A DNA stretch of 64,000 nucleotides, taken from Manihot esculenta (lineage: Eukaryota > Streptophyta > Magnoliopsida > Malpighiales > Euphorbiaceae). Within the stretch, counting starts at the first letter, position 1. Each line of letters starts with the position of its first letter. The position numbers and the translations under genes are program-made. The stretch spans positions 34,488,136 through 34,552,135 of the forward strand of contig NC_035177.2 of the NCBI RefSeq assembly GCF_001659605.2, written 5' to 3'. Shown in pieces: positions 31,616 through 42,203 of this stretch. The notes under the pieces were generated by a model. That model was not told where the DNA came from, ran no database searches, and was given only the letters and a program-made list of their open reading frames with translations.

Positions 31616-32572
31616 ACATGATAAAGAGAATCACACTTGTATAAAATTCATGTGATTTAATGAATTTAAATACCACCTTATCCTATAAATTTTATCAATT
31701 TTTTTTTTTGGTAAAAAAATTATTTTAATGCATGGCATGATAAATCTTTATTTTAAATATGGAATGTTTGTAAAATTTTAAATATGGAATGTTTGTAAAA
31801 TTTTAAATATGGAATGTTAGTGTAGCATACTTTATTTGCTATTATCTATAATCGATATATAATTAATTTTTTTTTCTATAATATTTCTAGAAAGTTAGAT
31901 TATATTTATTTTTTAGTATTAAAACTTTATCTTTTCTGTTAATTTAGCAAAATTTTAGAAATTAACTACGCGAAAAATATATAATTATAAATAAAAAATT
32001 CCATGAGATGAGCTATAAAATTTTATTAAATCATAACATGTTGTGTATCTTAAGCTTTTATAATCTAGGTTAAACAAACTTGACCTGCCAACTGACATTT
32101 ACCATCCCTAAAAATTGACGAGAGTATTGATAATTTTCTACTATAAACACAACTCCTGTTTATGTTATTTTATTCTTTTTAGAAATTATTAATTTTTATT
32201 TTCTTTTTATACAAGGGAGAAGACTAAAAATCAAAACCAACACTAAGCAAATCCACTCGAGGCTAAGATGTACACTATAAATCCCAATAAACCACCTTAG
32301 CGACATTCAATGAAAAACTGGAAAATTGTTGATACATCACTTAGGAGGTTACAATAATATTTTCTATTTTATCTGTAACACGATTTGCTTTTCAATAGAC
32401 ATGATGAAGTTTCACTCTCGACATCGACCTAACAATCGGAAAATCTGATATTGCAGTCCTCATAGGTCGGAGGGAGGGTTGCAGAGTGGGTGGTCGCACT
32501 AGTTTCGATAATATATATATATATATAACCTTAATAAAGATTAAATTTTTTGTATTCCGGTCTGTTTATGGG
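31616..32572. other. AT-rich upstream region of MMP gene 1 with a 25-bp tandem repeat
   Basis: No gene seen. The proximal part (to about 31,730) matches the MMP gene 2 upstream region. Bases 31,751-31,820 are 2.8 units of a 25-bp repeat (TTTTAAATATGGAATGTTTG plus TAAAA). A (TA)n run lies at 32,511-32,526. Confidence 0.65.
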
Positions 32573-32984
32573 TGACATAGAGCAACTAGTTTTGAATTTT
32601 ATGGCAGATTTAGACCGGTCATAACTTTTGCTGCCAACGTCCAATGGAGACTCACGATAGATTTTCGGAAAGCGAATTTCGAAACGCACGACTTTCAAAA
32701 GTATGACGAGAGTCATAGGCTTTTACAAAGTTCGATATGAAAATTACATCGTTTAGGGGGTCAATTTTGCATTTTAATTATTTTTTTAGATATTTCTATA
32801 ATTTTGCATATTATAGTTTTTTTTTCTATTATAAATAGCCTTTCTTGGCTATTAGAGACTCACTTTTCAATATTGGAATAATTTCAATAAGACATTTTGT
32901 CTTCTAGCCTTTTTTTTTCTTATATCGTCTTAACCAAATGATATTGGTTAAAACTCCTGACAGAGTCTAAATAGTCCTTTATCA
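32573..32984 (+). repeat. 5' LTR of the short gypsy element
   Basis: 412 bp. It shares with the 3' copy the blocks TTTAGGGGGT, TATAAATAG and GGCTATTAGAGACTCAC, with clearly more than 10% divergence by eye, so the insertion is old. Confidence 0.85.
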
Positions 32985-33004
32985 GATTAGCGTGGATAGC
33001 GGGA

Positions 33005-35290
33005 CTATCAACAAAATTACAGTTTAGTATCGATTTCCTATTCCATGACTGGATGACATGTTGGATCAGCTATCCGGGTCTAAAGTCTTCTCTAAGATCG
33101 ACCTTAAAAGCGGCTATCACTAAGTTCGGATCAAGGAGGGAGATGAATGGAAAACCACCTTCAAGACTAAGGAAGGCTTGTACGAGTGGTTGATTATGCT
33201 CTTTGGCTTGACGAATGCACCTAGCACTTTTATGCGACTTATGAACCAAGTTTTACGTCCTTTCTTATGCAAATTTGTGGTGGTTTATTTTGATAACATC
33301 TTGATTTTTAGCCGCAACAAAGAAAAACATTTACAATGACAGCCTTGCAAGAAAGTGAGCTGGTTATTAATATGAATAAATGCATTTATATGACGGAGCG
33401 CGTTCTGTTCCTGGGATTTGTTGTCAGTGCAGAAGAGATACATGTTGATGAGAAGAAGGTAGAAGTAATACGGAATTGGCCCATTCCCAAAACTATTTCT
33501 CAAGTTTGTAACTTTCATGGCCTTGTTACCTTCTATTGACGGTTTATCAGAAATTTTAGTAGTATCGTTGCTCCTATCACAGATTGTTTAAAGAAAGAGA
33601 GAGTGTAGCAATTTGCTTAGACCGACACTGCCAACAAGAGCTTTGAAAAGATTAAACATAAGCTTACTTCTGCCCCTATTCTTGCTCTATCTGATTTTGA
33701 TAAACTGTTTGAGGTTGAATGTGATGCTTGTAGAGTTGGGATTGGCGGAGTGTTGTCACAGTCTAAAAGGCATATTGCCTTCTTTAGTGAAAAACTGAAT
33801 GAAACTAAGAAGAAGTGGTCTACTTATGAGCAGGAGCTATATGCAGTATTCCGGACTTTTAAAACTTGGGAGCAGTATCTGATGGAGCGAGAGTTTATTA
33901 TTCACACAGATCATCAATTTTTGATTCATTTTAAAACTCAAAAACATGTGAATAAGATGCATGCTCGATGGACAGCTTATTTTGGAGCCTTTCATTATAT
34001 CATAAAATATAAGGCTGGCCATAGTAATAAGGTGGCAGATGCTTTGAGTAGGAGGGCTGCTCTATTGATTACAGTTAATCAGGAGGTTATAGGTTTTGAA
34101 TTTCTGAAGGGTTTATATGCTCCAGATGATGACTTTGCTAATATATGGGCTAGAGTCCAGGCTCACTAGTCTGCTGATGGGTTCTTGATACATGATGGCT
34201 TTCTTTTTAAGGAGAATAGGTTATGCATTCCTTGATCTTCTTTGCGGGACAAACTGATTCGGGAGGTCCATGGAGGAGGTTTGAGTGGTCATTTGAGGCG
34301 TGATAAGACTATAATGCTGGGTTAGAGGAGCATTTTTACTGGCTACAATTAAAAAAGAATACAGGTCGGATGGTCCAGAAGTACCCAGTTTGTCAAACTC
34401 AGAAAGGACATTTGTAGAACACAAGCTTATACACTCCACTGCCTATTCTAGCACATTCTTGGGAGGACTTGTCTATGGATTTTATTCTTGGTCTTCCATG
34501 TACTCAACGTGAATTTGATTCCATTTTTGTTGTTATTGAAGGGTTCTCCAAAATAGCATATTTCATTCTTTGCAAGAAAACTAATGATGCTTCTAATGTG
34601 GCAAAACTGTTTTTCCAAGAGGTTGTTCGCTTACATGACGTACCTAAGACCATTACTTCTGATAGTGATGTGAAGTTTCTATCTCATTTCTGGATGACTT
34701 TATGAAAACTTTTTGGATTGAACTTCGATACAGCAGTGCTGCCCATCCCCAAACTTATGGACAAACTGAAGTGGTAAACCACACGCTTAGAAATCTTTTA
34801 CGCTGCATCTGCAGTAATAAGAAAACTGCTTGAGATCTTGCTCTTGCCCAAACAGAATTTGCTTAGAACAGTACTGTCCACAGCTCCACAAAGATGTCAC
34901 CGTTTGCAGTTGTATACAGAAAAGTCTCAGCACATACAGTTGATCTTATTGCCCTTCCTACAGGTTCTCACAATAGTATTAGAGCAAGCAACTTGGCTAA
35001 GCAGCACGTGGATGTTTTTAAATAGGTACAACAATGTCTTACAGAAGCCAATGACAAATATAAAGTTATGGTTGATAAACATAGGCGTTTTCAAGTCCTT
35101 CAATGTCGGTGACCAAATTATGGTGTATTTACGCAAGGAGTGTGGAGGAGAATAGAGAATGCTTGACGCCAAAAAGATTGATCCATTCCAGATTATTTAG
35201 AAGATTAATGACAATGCCTATATTCTTGACCTCCCAAATGAGATGAAAATTTTCAAGACATTTAATGTGGAGGATCTATTTTAGTACTTT
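33005..35290 (+). pseudogene. gypsy pol remnant (RT, RNase H, integrase, C-terminal module)
   Basis: [41 protein letters not shown] and a mutated catalytic box [12 protein letters not shown] (second Asp replaced by Asn). RNase H: FEVECDACRVGIGG (frameshifted), YEQELYAVFRTFKTWEQYL and HTDHQFLIHF. Integrase: [20 protein letters not shown] and DVKFLSHFW. End module (about 35,090-35,290): FNVGDQIMVYLRKE and FKTFNVEDLF. Many stops and shifts remove any function. Confidence 0.85.
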
Positions 35291-35337
35291 CCTGCTGATG
35301 ACAACTCGAGGTCGAGTTCTTTACAAGTTGAAGGGAA

Positions 35338-35749
35338 TGACACAGAGCAACTAGCCTTTAATTTTACGGCTGACTTGGACCAGGCCTAACTTTTGCTGCC
35401 GACGTCCGATGAAGACCCACGATAGCTTTTCGAAAAGAGAATTTTGAGATACACGACTTTCAAAAGTGTGACAAAGACCATAGGCCTGTCACAAAGTTCG
35501 ATATTAAAATTCTATCGTTTAGGGGGTTAATTTTGCATTTTAATTATTTTTTGGATATTTTTATAATTTTACATATTAGAATTTTTTTTCTATTATAAAT
35601 AGCTTTACTTGGCTATTAGAGACTCACTTTTTAATATTGGAAGAATTTCAATTAGACTTTTCATATTCTAACCTATATTTTCTCTTATATCATTTTAATC
35701 AAACGATATCGGTTAAAACTCCCGACGGAGTCTAAATAGTCATTTATCA
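35338..35749 (+). repeat. 3' LTR of the short gypsy element
   Basis: 412 bp, preceded by the purine-rich CAAGTTGAAGGGAA, a likely polypurine tract. The homology to the 5' copy stops exactly at TTTATCA. Confidence 0.85.
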
Positions 35750-35958
35750 ACGAGTCTAAAAAAATTTTCTGTATGTCTAATTTCATTCCTAGATTGCAAT
35801 TTTGAGCATTTTTAAAAAAATGTCTGCACACCTAATTCCTCCTTTAGTCGTTAGTGGTATATTTATTTTGTATTTTAAATCATTTTTATTTTATATTATT
35901 CATTCAATTTTTTTATAATAATTTATTATAATCACTAAGATATATATTTTTATTTTTT
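35750..35958. other. AT-rich spacer
   Basis: No gene or clear repeat seen. The last nine bases (35,950-35,958, TTATTTTTT) are one copy of the TSD of the MITE that follows. Confidence 0.5.
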
Positions 35959-36927
35959 GACCAATTGATCTAAAAAGGCCTAACGTTTGTGTGTATTTGT
36001 ATTTTAATCAATTCTTTTAATTTAGTTTAATTAGTATAATCTTTGTGTTTTGGTGTAATTTTAGCCAATTTATAAATTTTTAAATTTGATAGTGTAGCTG
36101 ATATGCCACATGTATTATTTTTAGGCCAATTGACTTAAAAAAGATCCATCGTTTATGTCATTTTGTATTTTAATCTAAACATTTAAATTTTAGATAAATT
36201 GGCATAACATTTGTGCTTAAATATAATTTTGGCCAATTTTCAAAAATAAAAATAAAAATAAGTAATCTAATTTTTAAATATGCAATTCACATCTTTAACA
36301 TGATAAATTTTAATTTACAGTAACAATTATAAATATTTTATAGCAGACATGTTATTTAATTCAAAATAGCAATATATACAAAATAATTAAAAATAATATA
36401 CCTATTATAAAATTTTCATAATTATTAATACAAAATAAAATCTATTTACTGTCGTCAGTATATTTAATAATTAAATTACTATTATTTTTAAAATTAAATA
36501 TATTATTTAACTACAGTCAAATATGAGTTAATAATTTTTTCATATATGAAATTAATTTATATTTAAAAAATAATAAAAATGTTACATTAACATTTTATGT
36601 GAAGTTTTACATTTTAATTTTTAAAAATTGGCTAAAATTACACCCAAATGCAAGCGTTAAACCAATTTATCTAAAATTAAAATATTTAGATTAAAACGCA
36701 AAATGATGTAAACGTTTAGATTTTTTCAGTCATTTGATCATTAGTTTAAAATTAAAAAATAATAGCAATAATACAGGTAGTAGGCTAATTATATGATCAA
36801 ATTTAGAAATTTATAGATTTACTAAAATTGTAAAAAAAAAAAAGTTGAGCCAATTAATTCAAAATTTAAAAAATTAAATTAAAATATAAATATCTGCACA
36901 TATTGGGCTTTTTTAGATCAATTGACC
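35959..36927. mobile_element. Mutator-like MITE, 9-bp TSD TTATTTTTT, containing a second MITE
   Basis: A 969-bp element with long inverted arms. Left GACCAATTGATCTAAAAAGG mirrors right GGTCAATTGATCTAAAAAAG (minus strand). Each arm continues for about 100 bp of related sequence. It is flanked by TTATTTTTT at 35,950-35,958 and 36,928-36,936, though that duplication lies in T-runs and could partly be chance. It has no coding capacity. Confidence 0.65.
36124..36739. mobile_element. Inner MITE of the same family, nested
   Basis: About 616 bp with arms of about 130 bp. The left arm GGCCAATTGACTTAAAAAAG...TTTTAGATAAATTGG mirrors the right arm ending CAGTCATTTGATC. It lies within the outer MITE and has similar ends. 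A perfect TSD was not seen. Confidence 0.6.
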
Positions 36928-36936
36928 TTATTTTTT

Positions 36937-37570
36937 TTAAGGTATAAATTTACTCCGACTGTGTACAAATTTCGATTCCTCATCATGAGAGAATATTTAG
37001 AGCAGCCTTAAACTCCATCTCTATAACAAAAAACCGAATACCCAACTTCCATGCTAACCGAAGGCCATAAAACACTGCCAATAGCACTGCTTGCATTGAA
37101 GAATAAATACCAAAACGAACCCAAAAACCATTAATGATACTACTAAATTATTATTGTTTTTGTATGTGCTATTGCTTTAGAAGTAATTTGTCATAATAAA
37201 AAGATAATGTAGGTTGTCAAAATTGATAAAATTAGTGATACTGTTAACATTATTTTTAAACAAAAGGCTATGTATATATTAAAACATCATCTTAATAGTC
37301 AACGAGTGTGGGATGAGTAGTAAATCCCTTTTCTTTCTTAAATAAAGTTTGAGTGTTCAATTTACATGAATGGAGCAAATACTCATTACGAGCACTTTAT
37401 AATCTCTATACAACGAGTTGATAATATTTATAGTTATACAAAAAAAAAACACATCGTCCAAATAATAAATATATTATTTCAATTGGTACAATTATTATTA
37501 ATAAAAATAGAAAAATTAGTTTAAAACATTTAGTTTGAATAAGTCATACATTATGTAACTGAAATGAAAC
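36937..37570 (-). pseudogene. RNase H-like (RVT_3) fragment of a non-LTR element, then spacer
   Basis: At about 37,135-36,995 on the minus strand one frame reads SSMQAVLLAVFYGLRLAWKLG and continues to KAALNIL. This resembles the RNase H-like domain found at the end of plant LINE pol proteins and in related plant genes. It is short and lacks context. The remaining bases to 37,570 are AT-rich with nothing recognised. Confidence 0.4.
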
Positions 37571-38078
37571 TGTACTATAATTGGTCCACCTACACGAAAG
37601 AGAAGGTGAGGTGGTTGGCGTCTACGGTGACTACTCCAACGCTCAAGCCAGTAGGTTGAAGAAAGACGAGAGTATTGTAATACTATCAAGAGCAGTTGTA
37701 TAAGAGAATATCATACTTTTGTCTCTGTGGTACTTAACTTTTATATTATAAGAAGGTGGGGTATCCTGAAAATCTGGTAGTGATGTGCCAGCTCATTGAT
37801 AAGGGATCTTGCTGACTAATTGGTCAGAGATCCCATGATTACAGACGTAAAGGGGATCTGCTGGATTGCAGCCGTTAATGTTAACTTTCCATTGAGCCTT
37901 GCCCAATAGTTGAGAGGGCGAGTCCTGACGGACTGAACTCACCTGAGACTAACCTGAAGCGCCTAAGTCTTCTATTCTCTCGGTGGAACCAAGCATCATC
38001 TAGTCAGACCCTTGCCATGTGGCCCTTTCTTCGAGTGTCAGCACATAGCCTTCTTTGGGTGATTATTATATAATATCA
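37571..38078 (-). repeat. 3' LTR of the Tat-lineage element
   Basis: 508 bp, aligned with the right LTR over its full length through blocks such as ATTGGTCCACCT, AGCTCATTGATAAGGGAT and GGATCTGCTGGATT. A purine-rich stretch on the minus strand (AGCGGAGAGACTTC) directly precedes it. Confidence 0.75.
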
Positions 38079-38579
38079 GAAGTCTCTCCGCTGGTCTTTA
38101 ATTCTTTAGGTTCAAAGATGATTATTGTCTTCACAATTTGGGGCACGTGGCTCATTTAGATTGCTCTTTCCCTATTTGCGTCGTTTTACCTACTCTTGCA
38201 TATAAATGATAATTGCCTTGTAGTTATGAAAATTAAAAATAATAAACTGAACTCAACACCCGGTCACGATGACGACTTAAAACTCTTAATTAAGGCTAAA
38301 CCCCAGTCGTTGGGGTGGATACATTCCTGACAGCCTGGTCGCGACATGGGTCATGGTTCTAGAGTGTGAATCACACCGACTGTCCCGAATGCAGCCTTTA
38401 GTTTAGTCCATCGAACTAAGTTACCTTTCGAATGCGCGCTGTCCTTGCTTCCTTCTTACTCACCCTGCTGACTAGCCTGGTCCAAGGTCTTGTCCAACGC
38501 TCGATAAAAATTGATCCGAGCGATATAGCAATGCCTTGGCGAGTTTCTGAGCTTTCTCTTTCCCCAATCAGCCATGGTG
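38079..38579. other. Unassigned internal sequence of the Tat-lineage element
   Basis: GC-richer than the surrounding intergenic DNA and without an ORF. It contains no unit of the neighbouring arrays. Presumably part of the 3' UTR. Confidence 0.45.
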
Positions 38580-38870
38580 ATCTTTCGAGCATTTTTCAGC
38601 CCTTGTGAGCTTCAAGGCATTTTCCAGCCCTGGTGAGCCTTCGGGTATTTTCTAGTCCTGACTAGCTTACGAGCATTTTCTAGCCCTGACTAGCTTACGA
38701 GCATTCTGTAGTCCTGACTAGCTTACAAGCATTATGTAGCTCTGACTAGCTTTTAAGTATTTTCTCGCCCTATCGAGCTTCCAGGCATTATATAGCCCTG
38801 GCGTATTTCCATGTATTCTCTAGTCTTGGAAAACTTCCGGGCATTTTTTAGTCATGACAAGCTTCCAGAC
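38580..38870. repeat. 28-bp minisatellite, ten units
   Basis: Ten consecutive 28-bp units and a partial eleventh, with consensus close to AGCTTNCGAGCATTTTCTAG followed by CCCTGACT. The units differ by several bases each, so the array is not recent. There is no spacer between units, which rules out a CRISPR-like layout. Confidence 0.85.
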
Positions 38871-38984
38871 TTTTTCCTCCTTATGGACTTCATTCGCTCA
38901 CTTGGCAACCCGTCCTGCCTTTACCAATCATCAATGGGCCTTTTTCCTTAAAAAAATTCTGGATATTTAGAGGTGGTTATAAGA

Positions 38985-39480
38985 GGAGTGACAAATGCCC
39001 TAGAGACTTTTTGCAAAATGGGACCAATGTCTGGTCACGTGGCCTAGCTCATGCCCGTCTTATGGCCTAGGAATGAAATACCTTAAAAATTTTTTGTGAA
39101 ACGGGGCTAATACTAGATTGGTTAGCTTGGCATATACATATCTTGTGGCCTAGGCATGAAATGCCTTAGAAACTTCTTGTGAAGTGGGGCTGACACCTGG
39201 TTAGTCGGCCTGGTGTATACTCGCCTTGTGGCCCAAGCATGAAATGCCTTATATTTTCTGTGAAGCGGGACTAACACCCGATTGCTCGGCCTAGCTTATA
39301 TGCGCTTTGTGGCCTGGGCATGAAATGCCTTAGACTTCTTGTGAAGCAGGACTATTACTTGGTCGCTCGGCCTGGCTTATACGCGCCTTATGGCCTGAGC
39401 ATGAAATGCCTTAGACTTCTTGTGAAGCGGGACTATCACCTAGTCACTTAGCCTGGCAGACAAATGTTTTAGACTTCTGT
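38985..39480. repeat. About 82-bp tandem repeat, six units
   Basis: Units recur at about 82-bp intervals and share GCATGAAATGCCTTAGACTT, TGTGAAGCGGGACTAACACC and GGCCTGGCTTATACGCGCC. Similarity between adjacent units is highest at 39,240-39,470. Confidence 0.8.
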
Positions 39481-40440
39481 TTATCGGGACTAACACCTGA
39501 TTATGTTCTTGGTACACATCGGTCTTCTGGCTTGCCTTGCGGGTTCCCCTCTTGTGGATTTAAAATTTTTGTTTATCAGGACTGACACCTGGTCATGTGC
39601 CTGGTGGATTCCCGCCCTGTGACTTTGAAGCTTCTGTTTATCAAGAGTAACACCCGATCATGTGCCTGGCGGGTTCTCATCTCGTGGCTCTAAACGTTTA
39701 TCTGGACTAACACTTAGTCTTGTGCCTAGCGGGTTTCCATCTTGTGGCTCTGAAACTTTTGTATAATGGGACTAACACTCGATCTTCTAGCATGGCGGGT
39801 TCCTGCCTTGTGGCCTGGCATGAGTATCTTGATTAATGGGTCCAATGCACAATCATTTGGCCTAATGGACTTTTGTCTTGTGGCCTGGCATAAGTGCCTT
39901 GATTAGCGATTCCAACTCTCGGTCTTGTGGCACGAGTGCCTTGATAATGGGTCCAATGCCCGACCTTGTGGTATGGGTGTCTTGGTTAGTCGGTCCAACG
40001 CTCGGTCTTGTGACATGAGTGCCTTGATTAGTGGATCCAACACCTGATCTTCTGGCCTGGCGGGTTCCCAACTTGTTGCCTGACATGAGTACCTTGATTT
40101 GTGGGTCCAATGCCTAGTCTTATGGCATGAGTGTCTTGATTAGTGATTCCAATGCCTAATCTTGTAGCATGATTGCCTTGATTAGTGGCCAACGCCTGGT
40201 CTTGTGGGCTAGTGGGTTCTCGCCTTGTGCCTAGCATGAGATGCCTTGTTATGCAGGACTAACACTCGAATGGCCTTATGACTTTTTACTAGGAGTAACA
40301 CCTGGATGGTTTGGTGAGTTCCTGCCTTGTGGCCTAGAATGGAATGCCTTGTTATGCGGGATTAACACTTGGATGGCCTTGTAGCCTTGTAGTGGGACTA
40401 CCACCCGAATAGCCTTGTGGCCTTTTATTTCCACTCTTTC
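39481..40440. repeat. Degenerate tandem repeats derived from the 82-bp unit (about 50-75 bp)
   Basis: Shortened and rearranged units share GGGACTAACACC, CTTGTGGCCTGGCATGAGTG and CCTTGATTAGTGGGTCCAA. They merge into a second form with GGGTTCTCGCCTTGTGG. ORFs running through (for example 39,862-40,237) are repeat artefacts. Confidence 0.75.
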
Positions 40441-40699
40441 ATCCGACGTTCCTGATAAGAAAGGTTTGAAGAACACATCATAGTTATTTTTCATAACATT
40501 TCTGTAAATGTCATTCATTTTGTCAAGGATAATTAAAAGACTTGATTATCTAACTTGACCAATTTTAAAATATCGGATTTTGAATTAGGGATTGAATATC
40601 TTATGATGTTCTGTTTCCATAGGCCCGTATTGCCACTTGGTCCTAACCACATGAATAACCCCTTCTAATTTCTTGTCACGGGTGGTTTCTGAGTTTTTG

Positions 40700-41460
40700 T
40701 CTCGAGTTCAAATCTCCTCTTCTTCCTACTCTCTTTCGAAGTATGTCGTCTCTTATTAACCTCTCGATTTCGCCTTTTAAATGTTGGCACTCCTTCGTCA
40801 TATGTCCGTGGTCTTTGTGAAAGTGGCAGTACCTAGTCCTATCTCGCCTTTCGCCTTTCGACTTTCTTAAGGTTGAAATTAGAAGGCCACCTGATCTTTT
40901 TGTTATTTTTCCTAATCCACATTAGAATATATGTTCGTGAGTTGTTCAATAGGGTATAATACTTATACTTACCTCGGTCATCCCTTCTTTGGGAGACTAG
41001 GTAACTTTTGTGGTCTCCGTCATAACCTTATTTTTTTGGCGTTTGGTCTTTCTTTTAGCTCGTCTTTTTATCCTCTTCCTATCCTTTCCAATAGCTTGGA
41101 ACCACCGATATTAGCTTCCAGCCGATGTCCTTTGTAGCATCATCTAATGACTCCTTTTCCTCGAACTTTTCCTCGAACTTTGGACTGCGTCTAGATTTTT
41201 CCTGTCCGAGTCCTTGAAGTATCAATGAAAGCTTCCTCCTTATCCCTTGGAGCCATGAGTGACGCCTCCTCCTGAGCTTTGCATTGCTCGAAAGTAACCT
41301 GCAACCTTCTGACGTACTGCAGTATTTGCTCAATATTCAGATTGTTGGAATCTGCTTTGTTGACCATAGTGGGTATATTTTGTCCATTGACAAGAGTGAA
41401 AGAAATGATATCATCCTCATTGGAAGCAACCTTAACAGCAATTTGAGAATTTTTATTCAT
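40700..41460 (-). pseudogene. Tat-type gag remnant
   Basis: The minus strand opens with a short gag-like frame from 41,460 (NIEQILQYVRRLQVTFEQ). After a gap it shows the C-terminal zinc finger YCHFHKDHGHMTKECQHL and then GEIERLIRDD at about 40,840-40,740. The CxFHxxxGHxTxEC form is the gag signature of the Tat/Ogre lineage. Most of the capsid domain is missing and stops are present. Confidence 0.72.
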
Positions 41461-41614
41461 TTCGGGAGAAAAAAATGAGAGATTTCTTTTTGAGAGAAAA
41501 GGAATAAGAGACTGATTTTAATCCAAATGAACAGAGAGGATTCAATAGATTCTCTCTGCAACAGAACCAAATGATGTTACTGAAACCAAGTTGATGATAT
41601 AGCCAAAATGGAGT
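41461..41614 (-). other. Leader of the Tat-lineage element
   Basis: Between the 5' LTR and the gag start. I could not match a known tRNA primer site next to the LTR end. Confidence 0.4.
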
Positions 41615-42203
41615 TGTGCTGTGATTGGTCCACCTGCAAAAAAGAGAAGGTGAGATGGTTGGCGCTTACAACAGTCACTCCGACGCTCAAATTAGTAAGT
41701 TGAAGAAAGGCGAGAGTATTATAATGTTTAGAACTCAATAGTAGTTTTATAAGAGAATAACATACCTTTGTCTCTGTGATCCTTAACTTTTATATCGTAA
41801 AAATGTGTGGTTAATTATAATATTTTCTGAAAATTTGACAGTGATATGATCAGCTCATTGATAAGGGATATTGCTGGCTAATTGGTTGGGGATCCCGTGA
41901 TTACAAGTATAAAGAGGATCTGCTGGATTATAACTGTTAATATTAACTTCCTATGGAGTCTCGTCCTATAACTGAGAGGGCGAGTTCTGACAAACTGAAC
42001 CAACCTGAGGTCGGCCTGAAGTGTCCCATATCTTCTTTTCTTTCAGTGAGATCAAATATCATCTAATTAGACTCTTGCCACATAATTTTTTATATCTTCT
42101 TTTCTTTCAGTGAGATCAAATATCATCTAATCAGACTCTTGCCACATAATTTTTTTTTTGGTGTCGATACATAACTTTTTCGGACGATTATTGTGTAATA
42201 TCA
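41615..42203 (-). repeat. 5' LTR of the Tat-lineage element, with a 64-bp internal duplication
   Basis: 589 bp. It is longer than the left LTR partly because the block starting TATCTTCTTTTCTTTCAGTG is duplicated in tandem (42,029-42,092 and 42,093-42,156, one mismatch plus a T-run). The duplication is absent from the other LTR, so it arose after insertion. Confidence 0.75.

Larger units (their letters stand above)
32573..35749 (+). mobile_element. Short decayed Ty3/gypsy element with 412-bp LTRs
   Basis: Two related LTRs (32,573-32,984 and 35,338-35,749) begin TGACAYAGAGCAACTAG and end ...TTTATCA. Both contain the TATA-like TCTATTATAAATAGC. Gag, protease and the N-terminal part of RT are deleted, because the left LTR runs almost directly into RT. 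What remains is a stop-riddled pol. The flanks ATGGG and ACGAG differ, so any TSD has decayed or been lost. Confidence 0.88.
37571..42203 (-). mobile_element. Tat-lineage LTR element without pol (LARD/TR-GAG type), with minisatellite arrays
   Basis: Flanking direct repeats at 37,571-38,078 and 41,615-42,203 are LTRs. Read on the minus strand, both start TGATATTA and end ...AGTACA or ...AGCACA. Behind the right (5') LTR lies a gag remnant with a Tat/Ogre-type zinc finger. No pol domain is found. The rest of the body (about 38,580-40,440) is tandem-repeat arrays in the position of the 3' UTR. No TSD is recognisable (GAAAC left, ATATC right). Confidence 0.72.

Noticed and set aside
38580..38870. 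CRISPR-like array of 28-bp repeats
   Set aside because: Units are directly adjacent with no spacers, diverge gradually, and lie in a plant retrotransposon. It is a minisatellite.
39862..40237. Two ORFs with NQGTHATR repeats
   Set aside because: They are translations of the degenerate tandem repeat, in overlapping frames, with no start context or domain.
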